The notes beneath the pieces are model-generated. The model saw only the letters and a program-made list of their open reading frames with translations, was not told the origin of the DNA and did no database searches. Positions 9,374 through 17,554 of a stretch of 64,000 nucleotides of DNA are shown one piece after another (the stretch's first letter is position 1; each line of letters starts with the position of its first letter). The stretch comes from a virus. A program made the translations under genes and the position numbers. The stretch is from the IMG/VR virus record IMGVR_UViG_3300041955_000884, positions 43,198 through 107,197 of that record; one strand, 5' to 3'.

Positions 9374-10050
9374 GCAGCATTCTCCTTTCGCTTAGCGCGG
9401 TCGAGATACGCTGCCGCAGCACGCAGCAACTCGGCGTCATCGCGAAGAAGTCCGATTCCCGTGTTGCAGCCGCTGCACAGAATTCCTCTGTTCGCACCAG
9501 TCATGTGGTCGTGGTCAACGTGACACTGGCGAGTAGCGACCGAAAGCGGCTGCTGGCAAATCGCGCAGCAGCCCCCTTGTTCGGCGAGCCACGCCGCGAT
9601 TTCGTGCACGCTCATGCCGTACCTGCGCTTACGCGCTGAATCAACCGAGCGCTTGCTCGCCAAGGCGCGGTTGTCGCCCTTATCGCGCCAGCGTGTCATC
9701 GCCTCTCTGTTGCAATCCTTGCAGCGATAGGCGTAGCCAGTCGGAGACTCGGTCAGGCGAGGGAAATCTGACAAGGCCTTCTCGACACGACATACGGTGC
9801 AGACCCGCCGTCCTGTGCGAAAGAGCGCGTGGGCGGCGGCCCTTTTTGCTACGTTCTCCGGCTTTGCTCGGCTTATTCGAGGCTGCCCAGCGCGCCACAT
9901 GCGCATGCACTCGGCTACGCATGCCTTGCACCGCGACGAGTGCCCGAGCGCGCCGTCCTTGGCCGGCGAAAATTCTGTCAACGATCTCCAGACACCGCAG
10001 CGCGAGCAGGCGCGCTTGCCGTCAACGAGAACGACGAATGGCCTCGCCAT
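9370..10050 (-). CDS. Endonuclease VII-like homing endonuclease
   Basis: 226 residues from ATG 10050, with GGAG eleven bases upstream. Two N-terminal CxxC pairs (CSRCGVW..., CKAC) and a second pair (CTVCRVEK..., CKDC) look like zinc ribbons. The C-terminus has CAICQQPL, HVDHDHMTGANRGILCSGCN and a terminal helix, the recombination endonuclease VII core. It lies between a structural gene and tail tube A and overlaps the latter by GTGA. Probably a selfish free-standing nuclease rather than a resolvase essential to the phage, since a second copy occurs at 11801. Confidence 0.8.
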   Translation of the reverse strand: MARPFVVLVDGKRACSRCGVWRSLTEFSPAKDGALGHSSRCKACVAECMRMWRAGQPRISRAKPENVAKRAAAHALFRTGRRVCTVCRVEKALSDFPRLTESPTGYAYRCKDCNREAMTRWRDKGDNRALASKRSVDSARKRRYGMSVHEIAAWLAEQGGCCAICQQPLSVATRQCHVDHDHMTGANRGILCSGCNTGIGLLRDDAELLRAAAAYLDRAKRKENAA

Positions 10051-10166
10051 GGTCGGACGCTCCGAGATGAATGTGAGCGTCATTATAGCGCACAAGCCAT
10101 TGAAACGCCATCGCTTTCAGCCCTGCGCGGGCGCTGGACCGCTGCCGGTATCTGTCCGCAGCGCCA

Positions 10167-10715
10167 TCATGAGGCCCCCGTGAGCGCGAAGATGGAGAAG
10201 TTGGCGTTGTAGACCGTGACCTGGCTCCCGCCCTGCGTGGTGTCCTCGACGCGGAGGTCGTACCTGTCGCCGACAACGGCGCCATCTATGCCCACGATCG
10301 TGCTGGAGACGGCCTTGTTGGCCGTCAGGACATCCGTGGCCACGATGTGGTCCGGGATGGGGCTGTTGTTCTTGAAGATGCCGAACCGGATGCCGTCGGT
10401 GTTGTTGCAGGACCAATTCACCATGCACAGCGTCACGAAGGTGCCGGCGATGTTGACGAGAACGGAACCCGTGGCGAGGCTCGTCACCGCGTTGACCGGC
10501 GCCTGGTCCTGCGTCCAGCCGGCCGTCCATTGGTAATACGCGCTCGCCGTGGTCATCGTCAGCGAAGCGGTGTTCCCGTTGACGGTGATTTCGGCGAAGG
10601 CGAGCGTACCGGCGAGCTTGCCGGCCGTCGCCTGCACTGTGGTCGCGGAAGGCTCGCCAGCCGCTGAAACCGGCACGATGGTGATCAGGTCCTGCGGCTG
10701 CACATCGTACGCCAT
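10167..10715 (-). CDS. Virion structural protein, beta-rich
   Basis: 182 residues rich in Thr, Val, Ala and Gly without charged clusters. The sequence shows alternating beta strands (ITIVPVSAAGE, ASAYYQWTAGW, VLVNIAGTFVTLCMV), which suggests a head decoration or fibre-tip jelly-roll. It follows 10718-11215 after two bases and lies in the head accessory cluster. No family recognised. About 115 bases downstream, before the endonuclease VII gene, hold no clear gene. Confidence 0.65.
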   Translation of the reverse strand: MAYDVQPQDLITIVPVSAAGEPSATTVQATAGKLAGTLAFAEITVNGNTASLTMTTASAYYQWTAGWTQDQAPVNAVTSLATGSVLVNIAGTFVTLCMVNWSCNNTDGIRFGIFKNNSPIPDHIVATDVLTANKAVSSTIVGIDGAVVGDRYDLRVEDTTQGGSQVTVYNANFSIFALTGAS

Positions 10716-10717
10716 GG

Positions 10718-11215
10718 CTACCGCCCATCGGTTTCCATGGTTGGGCGCGCCTCTGCGACGTACTGCGCGAGACCGGCGTCCCAGACGAGGACGGTCCCGT
10801 CGGGCGCGGTGATGCGGAGCAGGTTGCCCGTTGGCTCGGGGCCAAGCGGGATCTCCGGTTCCGTCGCCGGCACGGGCGCGGCCTTATCGAACGCGAAGTA
10901 GACGACGTTGGATGGCTCGTCTGGTTTCGGCTCTGCGGCAGCGCGCTGCGGACGCAGGCTTTCCTCCTCGAGGGCGCGAATCTGCGCCTCGGAACTCTTT
11001 ACGTACTGCGTGACGAAGCTCGGCGTGTTACGGAGCGTCTCGTCGCGGGCCGGTTGCGCTGCGGCGAGCACGGCAGGCGCCGCGGCCTCATCCTCGGCCC
11101 AGACATCGACCATGTGCGCGCCAGGAACGACCTTGTCGCTGCACAGCACCTCGTCGCCGGCCTCGATGAGGCGGCCGTCGTGGAAGCCGCGCTTCGTCCA
11201 GCGGTAGAGCCTCAC
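10718..11215 (-). CDS. Hypothetical virion-cluster protein with RDETxRNTPSFVTQ motif
   Basis: 165 residues. The N-terminus RLYRWTKRGFHDGRLIEAGDE looks like a small beta domain. Residues 58-75 read RDETLRNTPSFVTQYVKS and are followed by a Glu-rich helix. The same 14-residue core occurs in the protein at 14364-15035. The C-terminus GTVLVWDAGLAQYVAE is beta-like. Start overlaps the stop of 11212-11463 by ATGA. No known family recognised; position suggests a head or neck accessory protein. Confidence 0.65.
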   Translation of the reverse strand: MRLYRWTKRGFHDGRLIEAGDEVLCSDKVVPGAHMVDVWAEDEAAAPAVLAAAQPARDETLRNTPSFVTQYVKSSEAQIRALEEESLRPQRAAAEPKPDEPSNVVYFAFDKAAPVPATEPEIPLGPEPTGNLLRITAPDGTVLVWDAGLAQYVAEARPTMETDGR

Positions 11216-11463
11216 TGGCCGGTCTCCATCATCGCTCGGACGTGCCCGACCGGAGACAAAACGAAACCGCCGAGGCGCTCGGCGCCGTACCCAGCCGCGA
11301 TTAGCTCGGCCTTCATCTCGGCTGTCATTACCGGCTGAAGCAGCTTGTTCACACCCATCTGACGCAGCGCGGCGGTCGTGGCGTCGGAAAGCGGCGTCTG
11401 GAGCTTCTGGCGGCTCGCCGGGGCGAGGCGGTCAACGATGAGGGCCGACAGCGCGGAAGGCAT
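11212..11463 (-). CDS. Small hypothetical virion-cluster protein
   Basis: 83 residues, mostly helical (MPSALSALIVDRLAPASRQ...), no cysteines and no membrane segment. Coupled by short overlaps to the genes on both sides (ATGA with the staple-like gene at 11463). Function unknown; head-completion or head-lining roles are possible from position only. Confidence 0.6.
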   Translation of the reverse strand: MPSALSALIVDRLAPASRQKLQTPLSDATTAALRQMGVNKLLQPVMTAEMKAELIAAGYGAERLGGFVLSPVGHVRAMMETGQ

Positions 11464-11801
11464 TACTCCTCCTCGCCGTCGGGCGCTTCCTCAGTGGTCT
11501 CGTCCTCGATACTCAGGTCCGTGATTGCGAGTTCCAGGCATTCCTCGCGGCCGGCACCCGTCGCGTTCTGCTTGATGCCCGTCACTTTGGCGAGGCCGGA
11601 GATATGGATGGTGTCGCCGATGGCCACGTCCTCGTCGAGCTCGATGTTGAGCTTGTCGAGCTCCGTTTCGGTAAGCCGGATGCAGAGGCCGTAGGGGACG
11701 TCAGGCATGGACGAGAGGGCCGGGGGCATCTCGTTTTTCAGCCGCTCCTGCGCCTTCTCGGCGTCAGAACGCTCCATCGAAACCATTTTCCTAAAGGACA
11801 T
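11463..11801 (-). CDS. Capsid staple/stabilising-type protein
   Basis: 112 residues starting MSFRKMVSMERS. It carries VPYGLCIRLTETELDKL, then DVAIGDTIHISGLAKVTGI, and an acidic tail. The pattern YGLxIxL...L..LxIxxDxxxGDxxxxxxxAKVT is familiar from small phage capsid staple or minor capsid proteins found beside podovirus head genes. It probably forms a small OB-like beta barrel on the capsid. Location in the head block fits. The family assignment is from memory and moderate. Confidence 0.6.
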   Translation of the reverse strand: MSFRKMVSMERSDAEKAQERLKNEMPPALSSMPDVPYGLCIRLTETELDKLNIELDEDVAIGDTIHISGLAKVTGIKQNATGAGREECLELAITDLSIEDETTEEAPDGEEE

Positions 11802-12448
11802 CAGCTCACCCCGTCGTGCGAAATGAGATAGGCCTTCGCCGCGTCAAGGAGCGCGACGCTGTCCTGAAGTGCACCGAGGCCGGAGTTGCACTGGCGACAA
11901 AGGATGCCGCGGACCTTTCCCGTCCGGTGGCTGTGATCAACGCATGTGTGGCGCGAGGAGCGCTCAAGGTTGCCTTTGCATACCGCGCATCTGCCGCCCT
12001 GGGCATCAAACAGGGCATGGAAGGCATCTGGCGTAATGCCGTACTTCGCTGTGCGGCGCTTCAACTGGTTGCGTTCAGCATTCTGCTCATTAGCTTCTGC
12101 CGTCCGCGCGGCCGCACAAGGCTTGCATACGTTCAGCCTGCCGAACTTGAAGCCCGCTGACTTGTGATAGTCGGTGAGCGGCTTTTCGATGCGGCACCGG
12201 GTGCAAACCCTGGCTAGCCCGGCAATCTCCGGGGCCTCATCGTCGTGCGTCTCGTACCGGTTGTAACCAGGCCGCGCGGCTCGGCGGTCTTTGCCATATT
12301 TCGCCTCGCACAATCGGCACCACGAACGTAGTCCGCTCTTCGTCCCGGAGGAGCGCGCGAATACCGCGACCGGTAACTCGACGCGGCAATGGCCGCAGAC
12401 CTTCGTCTGCGCGGGGAATTCCAGGACCTGGGCGGTAGCTTGCGACAT
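11801..12448 (-). CDS. Endonuclease VII-like homing endonuclease (second copy)
   Basis: 215 residues. CGHCRVELP and CRLC, then CTRCRIEKPL and CKPC, form two zinc-ribbon-like pairs. The nuclease core reads CAVCKGNL...CVDHSHRTGKVRGILCRQCN, followed by a helix ending ALLDAAKAYLISHDG. Same architecture as the protein at 9370 but divergent. It lies between the His-rich protein gene and the staple-like gene. The stop overlaps the next start by one base. Confidence 0.8.
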   Translation of the reverse strand: MSQATAQVLEFPAQTKVCGHCRVELPVAVFARSSGTKSGLRSWCRLCEAKYGKDRRAARPGYNRYETHDDEAPEIAGLARVCTRCRIEKPLTDYHKSAGFKFGRLNVCKPCAAARTAEANEQNAERNQLKRRTAKYGITPDAFHALFDAQGGRCAVCKGNLERSSRHTCVDHSHRTGKVRGILCRQCNSGLGALQDSVALLDAAKAYLISHDGVS

Positions 12449-12496
12449 GCGCGAAACTATCCTAATTTGGCAAGGACGTCAACGCCTTAGCTGGCG

Positions 12497-13021
12497 TCAG
12501 CCGTTCTTCTCGCGCGGTGGCTCGGTGCCGCCCTTGCCCTCGGGCTTCTCGGTGATGCCTCCGGTCGGGCCCGTGCCGCTCTCGCCGCCGAAGTGGCGCT
12601 CGTGCATTTCGCGATGCTCGCCCTCGTGACGGGTGTGCATCCGCTGCAGCTCCTTGTGGTGGCGCTCGGCCATCGCCTGGTGCGTCTCGTGGTGGTGGCC
12701 AGCCTCGCGCATGGAATGCTCGTGCTGGTGGCGCACGTGCATTTCGTGCCGCTCGTGCGCATGACGGGCGTGCATCTGGTTGCGCTCGTGGGCGTGGTGG
12801 TGGGTCTCAACCCCAGCGGTTCCGGCCATCACATCTCCTTTGGCGTTGCCGCCTTCCTTCATGGTTCCTTCGGCCCGCGGCGGCTTCGCGGCAGCGGCCG
12901 CGGCCTCAGCCTCGTGGCCGGACTTGTTGGTGTCGCCCTCGCCAGCGACGGCCTTTTCCTTGATGCGCGGCGACTTGCCGTAGAGCTTGCCGGCGCCCTT
13001 CTTCGTCTTCTCTTCGGCCAT
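12497..13021 (-). CDS. Histidine-rich repeat protein
   Basis: 174 residues from ATG 13021, overlapping the previous stop. The N-terminal 70 residues are Lys/Ala-rich and include GAGKLYGKSPRIKEK. From about residue 72 the chain is a His/Met/Glu/Arg helix with spaced His, Met and Arg residues (HARHAHERHEMHVRHQHEH and variants) over about 70 residues. It should form a long charged helix with many metal-binding histidines. The tail is Gly/Glu-rich. It lies in the head block. No named family; metal-buffering, membrane-active or head-interior roles are speculative. Confidence 0.7.
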   Translation of the reverse strand: MAEEKTKKGAGKLYGKSPRIKEKAVAGEGDTNKSGHEAEAAAAAAKPPRAEGTMKEGGNAKGDVMAGTAGVETHHHAHERNQMHARHAHERHEMHVRHQHEHSMREAGHHHETHQAMAERHHKELQRMHTRHEGEHREMHERHFGGESGTGPTGGITEKPEGKGGTEPPREKNG

Positions 13022-13362
13022 CAGTCCCTCCCAACCGTCTTCGGACGGTAGAGCTTCGAGGCCCGCGACTTCTCTTTGCTGCCGCCGATGGGCGGCTCCC
13101 CGAGCTCTTTCGCGCGCTTGTTGATCCACGCGCGGGCGGGCCCGGGATTCTTGGCGCGCCCGATATCGTGCTTGGCATTCGCGAGGTCGGAGGCGTTCCT
13201 GATGGGGAAGCGGCCGCCAGGCATCGACTCGCCCTTGGACTCCGCCTCGCGACGGGCATTCGCGCTCACGCTGCCGGATTCGGTCCGGAAGGAGTGCGTG
13301 CCCTCACCCAGACCGTGGGAGTGCTTCTTCACGACGGTGCTCAGCTTGCGCTTCTCAGCCAC
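13021..13362 (-). CDS. Conserved small virion-cluster protein (DUF6582-like)
   Basis: 113 residues. The centre MPGGRFPIRNASDLANAKHD followed by IGRAKNPGPARAWINKRAKELG is a widespread phage/prophage motif, often fused to or beside capsid and head proteins. The C-terminus SRASKLYRPKTVGRD shares SRAxxLY with the next small protein and with the scaffold C-terminus. Overlaps the downstream start at 13021. Confidence 0.7.
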   Translation of the reverse strand: MAEKRKLSTVVKKHSHGLGEGTHSFRTESGSVSANARREAESKGESMPGGRFPIRNASDLANAKHDIGRAKNPGPARAWINKRAKELGEPPIGGSKEKSRASKLYRPKTVGRD

Positions 13363-13552
13363 GGGCGATGCCTTTCGCCTTGTAGAGACGCGATGCGCGG
13401 GACTTCGCTGGCTTCGGCGCCTTGGCCGGCAGCTTGCCGCCCTGGTCCGCGGCCATGAACTCCTTGCCGACGGACGGCGGGATTCCGAGCTTGGACTTCC
13501 CTTCCATCGCGCTGGCCATCGCGGCTCGCTGTGCGGTTGACACCGGAGGCAT
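13355..13552 (-). CDS. Conserved small protein (DUF3008-like)
   Basis: 65 residues from ATG 13552, coupled to the gene upstream by TGATG. The sequence MPPVSTAQRAAMASAMEGKS then LGIPPSVGKEFMAADQGGKLP is the DUF3008-type small helical protein common in alphaproteobacterial phages. The C-terminus SRASRLYKAKGIARG repeats the SRAxxLY motif. The longer open frame listed through it is spurious. Confidence 0.7.
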   Translation of the reverse strand: MPPVSTAQRAAMASAMEGKSKLGIPPSVGKEFMAADQGGKLPAKAPKPAKSRASRLYKAKGIARG

Positions 13553-14352
13553 CAGTTCATCGCATCCACGGTCATGAGGTTGAACGTGCTCGAGGTCGTC
13601 GCCGCCGTGTTGTTGCACGTCACGGAGATGTACAGGGCCGACGTGGTCGTGCCCGTCGTGACGGACGGCGCCGTCATGCCGGAATGCGCCGATCCGGCGA
13701 TGGCGCCGTTCGACGTGACGATCTGCCCCGGGCCGCCCGTGTTGAAGACGTTCCCGGACACGTACCAGCCGCCGCTGTTGCTCGTTGTCGTTCCGGTGTC
13801 GGCCATGACGGTGCCGCCGGAGATGGTGGCCCCGGCGGTCTGTGCATTCGGCGAGAAGAACATCTTCACGCGCTTCGCGGTCGCGTCGGCCGAAAAGCTG
13901 CCCCAAGCCTGGGCCGTGATCATCCGGTTCGTGATATCCAGCGAGTTGGCGGGGATGACGTAGACGGCCACCACGATATCGGCGCCGATGAAGGCGGGAT
14001 TGATGCCCGTAGTGCCCTGGCGGAAGATGTTGCCCGCAGCGCTGGCGACAGCGGCGCCGGAGCCGAACTGCGCGCCCTCCGTGTTCGGGTTCGTGCCGCC
14101 GTTGGCGTAGTCGGCCCCGGTGAATACCCACTTTGCGGCCCCGACGGCATTGTCGTGGCATGTCCACCAGCGCAGCGCGCCGGCAGACGTATTGCACCAC
14201 TGGGAGCCGACCTGGTAGTTCTGGGTGCTGTCGTTGGCGGTCGTCGGGTCCGTCGTCTGGTTAAAGGTGTCCAGGACGAGAACCTCAGCCGCGGTGGGCT
14301 GCGTGCCCGCCGACTGCGGATAGACGATCCTTGCCTGGCCGAGAAGCGCCAT
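13552..14352 (-). CDS. Virion structural protein, Thr/Ala-rich
   Basis: 266 residues of alternating Thr, Ala, Ser, Gly and Asn, with strands such as VVAVYVIPANSLDITNR and ALYISVTCNNTAATTSS. Composition resembles head decoration or fibre proteins. A WWTCHDNAVGAAKWVFTG segment at about residue 60 is like short beta modules seen in phage virion proteins. It lies between two head accessory genes. No family recognised. Confidence 0.65.
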   Translation of the reverse strand: MALLGQARIVYPQSAGTQPTAAEVLVLDTFNQTTDPTTANDSTQNYQVGSQWCNTSAGALRWWTCHDNAVGAAKWVFTGADYANGGTNPNTEGAQFGSGAAVASAAGNIFRQGTTGINPAFIGADIVVAVYVIPANSLDITNRMITAQAWGSFSADATAKRVKMFFSPNAQTAGATISGGTVMADTGTTTSNSGGWYVSGNVFNTGGPGQIVTSNGAIAGSAHSGMTAPSVTTGTTTSALYISVTCNNTAATTSSTFNLMTVDAMN

Positions 14353-14363
14353 TCAATCCGTCC

Positions 14364-15035
14364 TCAGGCCACCCGGCGCTCGCCGGCGGATGGCGACAGC
14401 TCGCCTTCACGCGGTGCGCGCGGTGCGGCGGTCGGCCGGTTTGCTTCGGGCCCAGTCTGCGGTGCGGCAGGCACGGCCATGGCCTTGCGCTGCTTCGGCT
14501 GGCCGCGGCGCTCGGCGGCTTGCGCCTCCGGCAGGTGCGGCATCGCCGGCACGTTGTTCAGTGGCACCGGCATCTTGATTTCCTGCGGGGCCGCATTGGC
14601 CAGCGCCTTGGCGTCTTCCAGAGCGCGGTCGAGAAGCACGCCGCGGTCGGTCATCAGGCCGAGGAATTCGCGGCCGCGAAGGGCGGCGACGTTGCGGGCG
14701 CCGATGGAGAGGCGCTGGAGATGAACCCCCATGGCGCGCTTCGCCGGCTCGTTCTGCGGCACCATCGACGTGTCAGGCTCCTCGGTGTAGTCGAGGGTCA
14801 TGCCGGCCGGGAAGTAGGTGTTGTCGAGGAAAACCGGCTCGTTGAGGAAGTAACGCGGGAGTTCGCCCTGAGGAACGGCGGCAGTGCGCTGCTCCAGCGC
14901 GGCGAGGCGCTGGCGGAGATCCTCGTTCTCGCGAGCGAGGAGTTGCGTCTCGGTGTCCTTCGAGTGCTGCGTCACAAAGCTCGGCGTGTTGCGGGCCGTC
15001 TCGTCGCGCTGGTCTGCGGTCATGTTCAAGGCCAT
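14364..15035 (-). CDS. Hypothetical virion-cluster protein with RDETxRNTPSFVTQ motif and coiled coil
   Basis: 223 residues. Residues 10-23 are RDETARNTPSFVTQ, matching the protein at 10718. A coiled coil follows (DTETQLLARENEDLRQRLAAL). The middle has PRYFLNEPVFLDNTYFPAG and a predicted helical region; the C-terminal 60 residues are Pro/Ala/Arg-rich and probably disordered. It lies just downstream of the cement gene, so a capsid-bound or head-interior role is plausible. Confidence 0.65.
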   Translation of the reverse strand: MALNMTADQRDETARNTPSFVTQHSKDTETQLLARENEDLRQRLAALEQRTAAVPQGELPRYFLNEPVFLDNTYFPAGMTLDYTEEPDTSMVPQNEPAKRAMGVHLQRLSIGARNVAALRGREFLGLMTDRGVLLDRALEDAKALANAAPQEIKMPVPLNNVPAMPHLPEAQAAERRGQPKQRKAMAVPAAPQTGPEANRPTAAPRAPREGELSPSAGERRVA

Positions 15036-15047
15036 GGGTCAGATACC

Positions 15048-15584
15048 TCAGGAGACCGAGAACCCGGCCGCGTATTGGCCGAGTGTGCCAGCGCTTTCCT
15101 CGGCGGCAAGGACGATGCCGGCCAGGACGGTGCCCGTTGACAGGCCGGCCGTGCCCGCGTTCGCCGAGAGAACCATGTTGAGCTGATAGTAGAGCGGAAG
15201 CGCCACGAGCTGCGCCGAGCTCGATGCCGAGCTTACGGGCCGCGACGGGACATCGAAGGTGTACTGCGTGCCCGCTCCCCAGCTCGCCGTGGTGGACGCC
15301 CCGGTCTCGTAGTAGGTCGTCCAGTGGCTGGAGTCCGTCGAGCCCTGGAACTGGACGTTGACGGCGAGGGTAGCCGACGAGGACGTGAACGCAGTCCCGA
15401 CGACCATCCGAACCTGCGGGATTTCCTGGCCCGGGCCGATGCCGAGGTCGCGGGCATTGCCAAGGTTGATGACAGTGCTCGCCGAGCTCGTGGCGAGGCC
15501 CACCATCGTGGCGAACTCGCCCGACGTGAAGGCATAGGTGCCGCTATTGTGCCAGAAGAGCAGCGTGCTGTCGAAAAGTGCCAT
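15048..15584 (-). CDS. Bbp16-like capsid cement protein
   Basis: 178 residues: MALFDSTLLFWHNSGTYAFT then STVINLGNARDLGIGPGQEI, followed by alternating beta strands (TLAVNVQFQGSTDSSHW) and a hydrophobic C-terminal sheet. This is the pattern of the BPP-1 Bbp16 cement protein, a jelly-roll that clamps capsomers. Directly downstream of the capsid gene in transcription order, as in that family. Confidence 0.8.
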   Translation of the reverse strand: MALFDSTLLFWHNSGTYAFTSGEFATMVGLATSSASTVINLGNARDLGIGPGQEIPQVRMVVGTAFTSSSATLAVNVQFQGSTDSSHWTTYYETGASTTASWGAGTQYTFDVPSRPVSSASSSAQLVALPLYYQLNMVLSANAGTAGLSTGTVLAGIVLAAEESAGTLGQYAAGFSVS

Positions 15585-15611
15585 GGGGTGTTCTCTCTCG
15601 CTACTCGGCGT

Positions 15612-16655
15612 TCAGGACAGGGTGCTCTCGGTGGTGAGCAGGGCGTCAACCACGCGGATGGGAATGCCGCGGAATTCCACGACAGGCTGGCCGGCGTACT
15701 CGGTCGGCCGCAGCAGCACGTTCTTGTCACGAATCGCTTGGATATCGAGCGATTCGCGCACGGTGCGGTTGCAGTAGAAGGCCGGATTGATGCCCGGAGC
15801 CGGCTCGTCCGGTGCGTCCGTCTCGATGATGCCGGAGGCCCGCTTCGTCAGTGTCGGGAAGCGGATGACAGCCTTCGACATGAGCAGGAACAGGTCCGGC
15901 GGCGTCGTGCCGAACAGGCCGACTGCAGCCGTGGTCGTGTCGATGTTCGCGATGCGGACGGCGAAGCGCCAGTCCTTCGTCACCAGGCCGGCGTTCCATT
16001 CGAAGTAGCTGGTGTACGCCGGGAACGGGTTGTTGGAAACATCGTAGCCCGGGACGATGTCGCCACGGTCCTCGAAGACGAGGCCTGCCTTCGTGCCCTT
16101 CGGGTAGATGCCGAAGTTGGTTAAGTCGCCCCAGCCGACCATCCAGAGGCTGGCGTTGGACGAGGCCGTGCCACCGGCGTTGATGGTGTTCTGGGCGTTC
16201 GTCGCGTTCGCGGTGCTGATGGTGTTGTAGCGCGGCGAGAAGCCGGTGAACTGGCTCGGCGTGGTGGCTGCGTTGCCGTACCAGAAGGTAGTCGCCATCT
16301 GCTGGCTCATGCCTTCCAGGAAGGCCGAGTCCTCGGTGAGCCGGATCTGCGCCACCTTGCCGCCTAGCTCGGCGACGCGCTTGTCAAGTTGGCTGTAGGC
16401 GGCCAGGAAGCCCAGCGTGTCCACGACCTGCGCGGTGGTCGAACGGGCGTACGGCACGCCAGCGTAGGCGACGCGCCAAGTGCCAGACGGCAGCCCGGTG
16501 CGGACCGTGCTCTTGTGGCCGGTGTCGAGGTTCGACTCTGCCCAGGTCATGTCCTGGAAGAACTCGTTCGCCTGGCTGAGGAGCTCGGCGATGGTGTCGA
16601 TCTCACCGTCGGGGTCGAGCCGGCGTGCGGCGTCCATGAGGGAGAGGAATGCCAT
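15612..16655 (-). CDS. Major capsid protein
   Basis: 347 residues. The N-terminal helix LMDAARRLDPDGEIDTIAEL precedes WRVAYAGVPYARSTTAQV. Other conserved parts are YSQLDKRVAELGGKVAQI, FWYGNAATTPSQFTGFSPRY, GLVFEDRGDIVPGYD and a C-terminal RGIPIRVVDALLTTE. This matches BPP-1-type HK97-fold capsid proteins in length and motif order. The start overlaps the scaffold stop. A stretch around residues 192-215 recurs in an unrelated small protein at 45262-45576 (see findings). Confidence 0.88.
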   Translation of the reverse strand: MAFLSLMDAARRLDPDGEIDTIAELLSQANEFFQDMTWAESNLDTGHKSTVRTGLPSGTWRVAYAGVPYARSTTAQVVDTLGFLAAYSQLDKRVAELGGKVAQIRLTEDSAFLEGMSQQMATTFWYGNAATTPSQFTGFSPRYNTISTANATNAQNTINAGGTASSNASLWMVGWGDLTNFGIYPKGTKAGLVFEDRGDIVPGYDVSNNPFPAYTSYFEWNAGLVTKDWRFAVRIANIDTTTAAVGLFGTTPPDLFLLMSKAVIRFPTLTKRASGIIETDAPDEPAPGINPAFYCNRTVRESLDIQAIRDKNVLLRPTEYAGQPVVEFRGIPIRVVDALLTTESTLS

Positions 16656-17554
16656 CAGGCAGCTCCTTGATTCGTGCCAGTGTTGCGGTAGAGACGCGCG
16701 GCCCTGCTGGCGCCAGGCACGGGCGCGCGCGGCATCATCGGCGTGACGACGCGGGCGGTTTCGGTCAGGCGGCTCGCGGCCCAGTTGACGAAGCGGAGGA
16801 CCTCGAGGTGGTTGCCGGCGCCCGTCATCGTGAAGACATCACGGAGGGCGGAAAGGCGGTCGGGGCCGACCTGGGAACCGTAGAGGTCCATCAGGCCGCC
16901 CATACGGGTGAGGGTGGTCTCTTGGCGGTTGCGGCCGAGCTGCGGGTCGTTGCGGAAGGCTGTCTGCCATTCCTCCTGCGTCCGCTCCCACGTCTCCTTC
17001 TGGAGGCGAGTGAAGCGGTCGGCGTCCTCGCGGGCCTGGGTGACGTAGAGGTCGGCGAGCTTCTGGCGAAGGTCCGCGAAGGCGGCGTGCATCTCGGCCG
17101 GATTGCTGAGGGCGCGAAGCTCCTGCTCAGCCACGAGGTCATCGAAGGCCGTCACCTTCGCGTCGTCGAACTTCACGCCGTCGGGGAGCTTGAGGGCCTC
17201 ATAGACGGGCTTCGCCGGAGGTTCGGGCTTGGCGGCTTCCGCGGGCTTCTCGGCTTCGGCTGGCTTGGCGTCGGCGACTGGCTCCGCAGGCTTCTCGGCG
17301 GCGGGAGCCTCGGCGGGCGCTGGCTCGGCTGGCTTCTCGCCCTGGGCGCCGCTCAGTATGCTCTGTGGCGCCTCAGCGGCCGGCGCGGCTTCAGAAGAAG
17401 CCGCCGGCGCCGCGTCAGCCGCAGGCGCCGGCGCAGGTGCGTCCGCCGTAGGTCCCAGCACAGTGGCAGCGGACGGGGAGGATGGAGCGGCGGCTGGCGC
17501 GGCAGCAGCCGGAGCTACGGGGGCGGCGGAAGCCGCAGCGACTTCGTCAGTCAC
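16655..17554 (-). CDS. Capsid scaffolding protein
   Basis: 299 residues. The first 115 are Ala/Pro/Glu-rich and disordered. Residues 115-260 are strongly helical and charged (FDDLVAEQELRALSNPAEMH, EEWQTAFRNDPQLGRNR, ALRDVFTMTGAGNHLEVL), as in scaffold proteins of this phage group. The C-terminus GASRAARLYRNTGTNQGAA is basic, as expected of a capsid-binding tail, and shares SRAxxLY with two small proteins. Immediately upstream of the capsid gene. Confidence 0.85.
   Translation of the reverse strand: MTDEVAAASAAPVAPAAAAPAAAPSSPSAATVLGPTADAPAPAPAADAAPAASSEAAPAAEAPQSILSGAQGEKPAEPAPAEAPAAEKPAEPVADAKPAEAEKPAEAAKPEPPAKPVYEALKLPDGVKFDDAKVTAFDDLVAEQELRALSNPAEMHAAFADLRQKLADLYVTQAREDADRFTRLQKETWERTQEEWQTAFRNDPQLGRNRQETTLTRMGGLMDLYGSQVGPDRLSALRDVFTMTGAGNHLEVLRFVNWAASRLTETARVVTPMMPRAPVPGASRAARLYRNTGTNQGAA

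Noticed and set aside
10082-10117. Promoter with TATAAT upstream of the endonuclease VII gene
   Set aside because: A good -10 is present but no -35 at 16-18 bases; probably chance.
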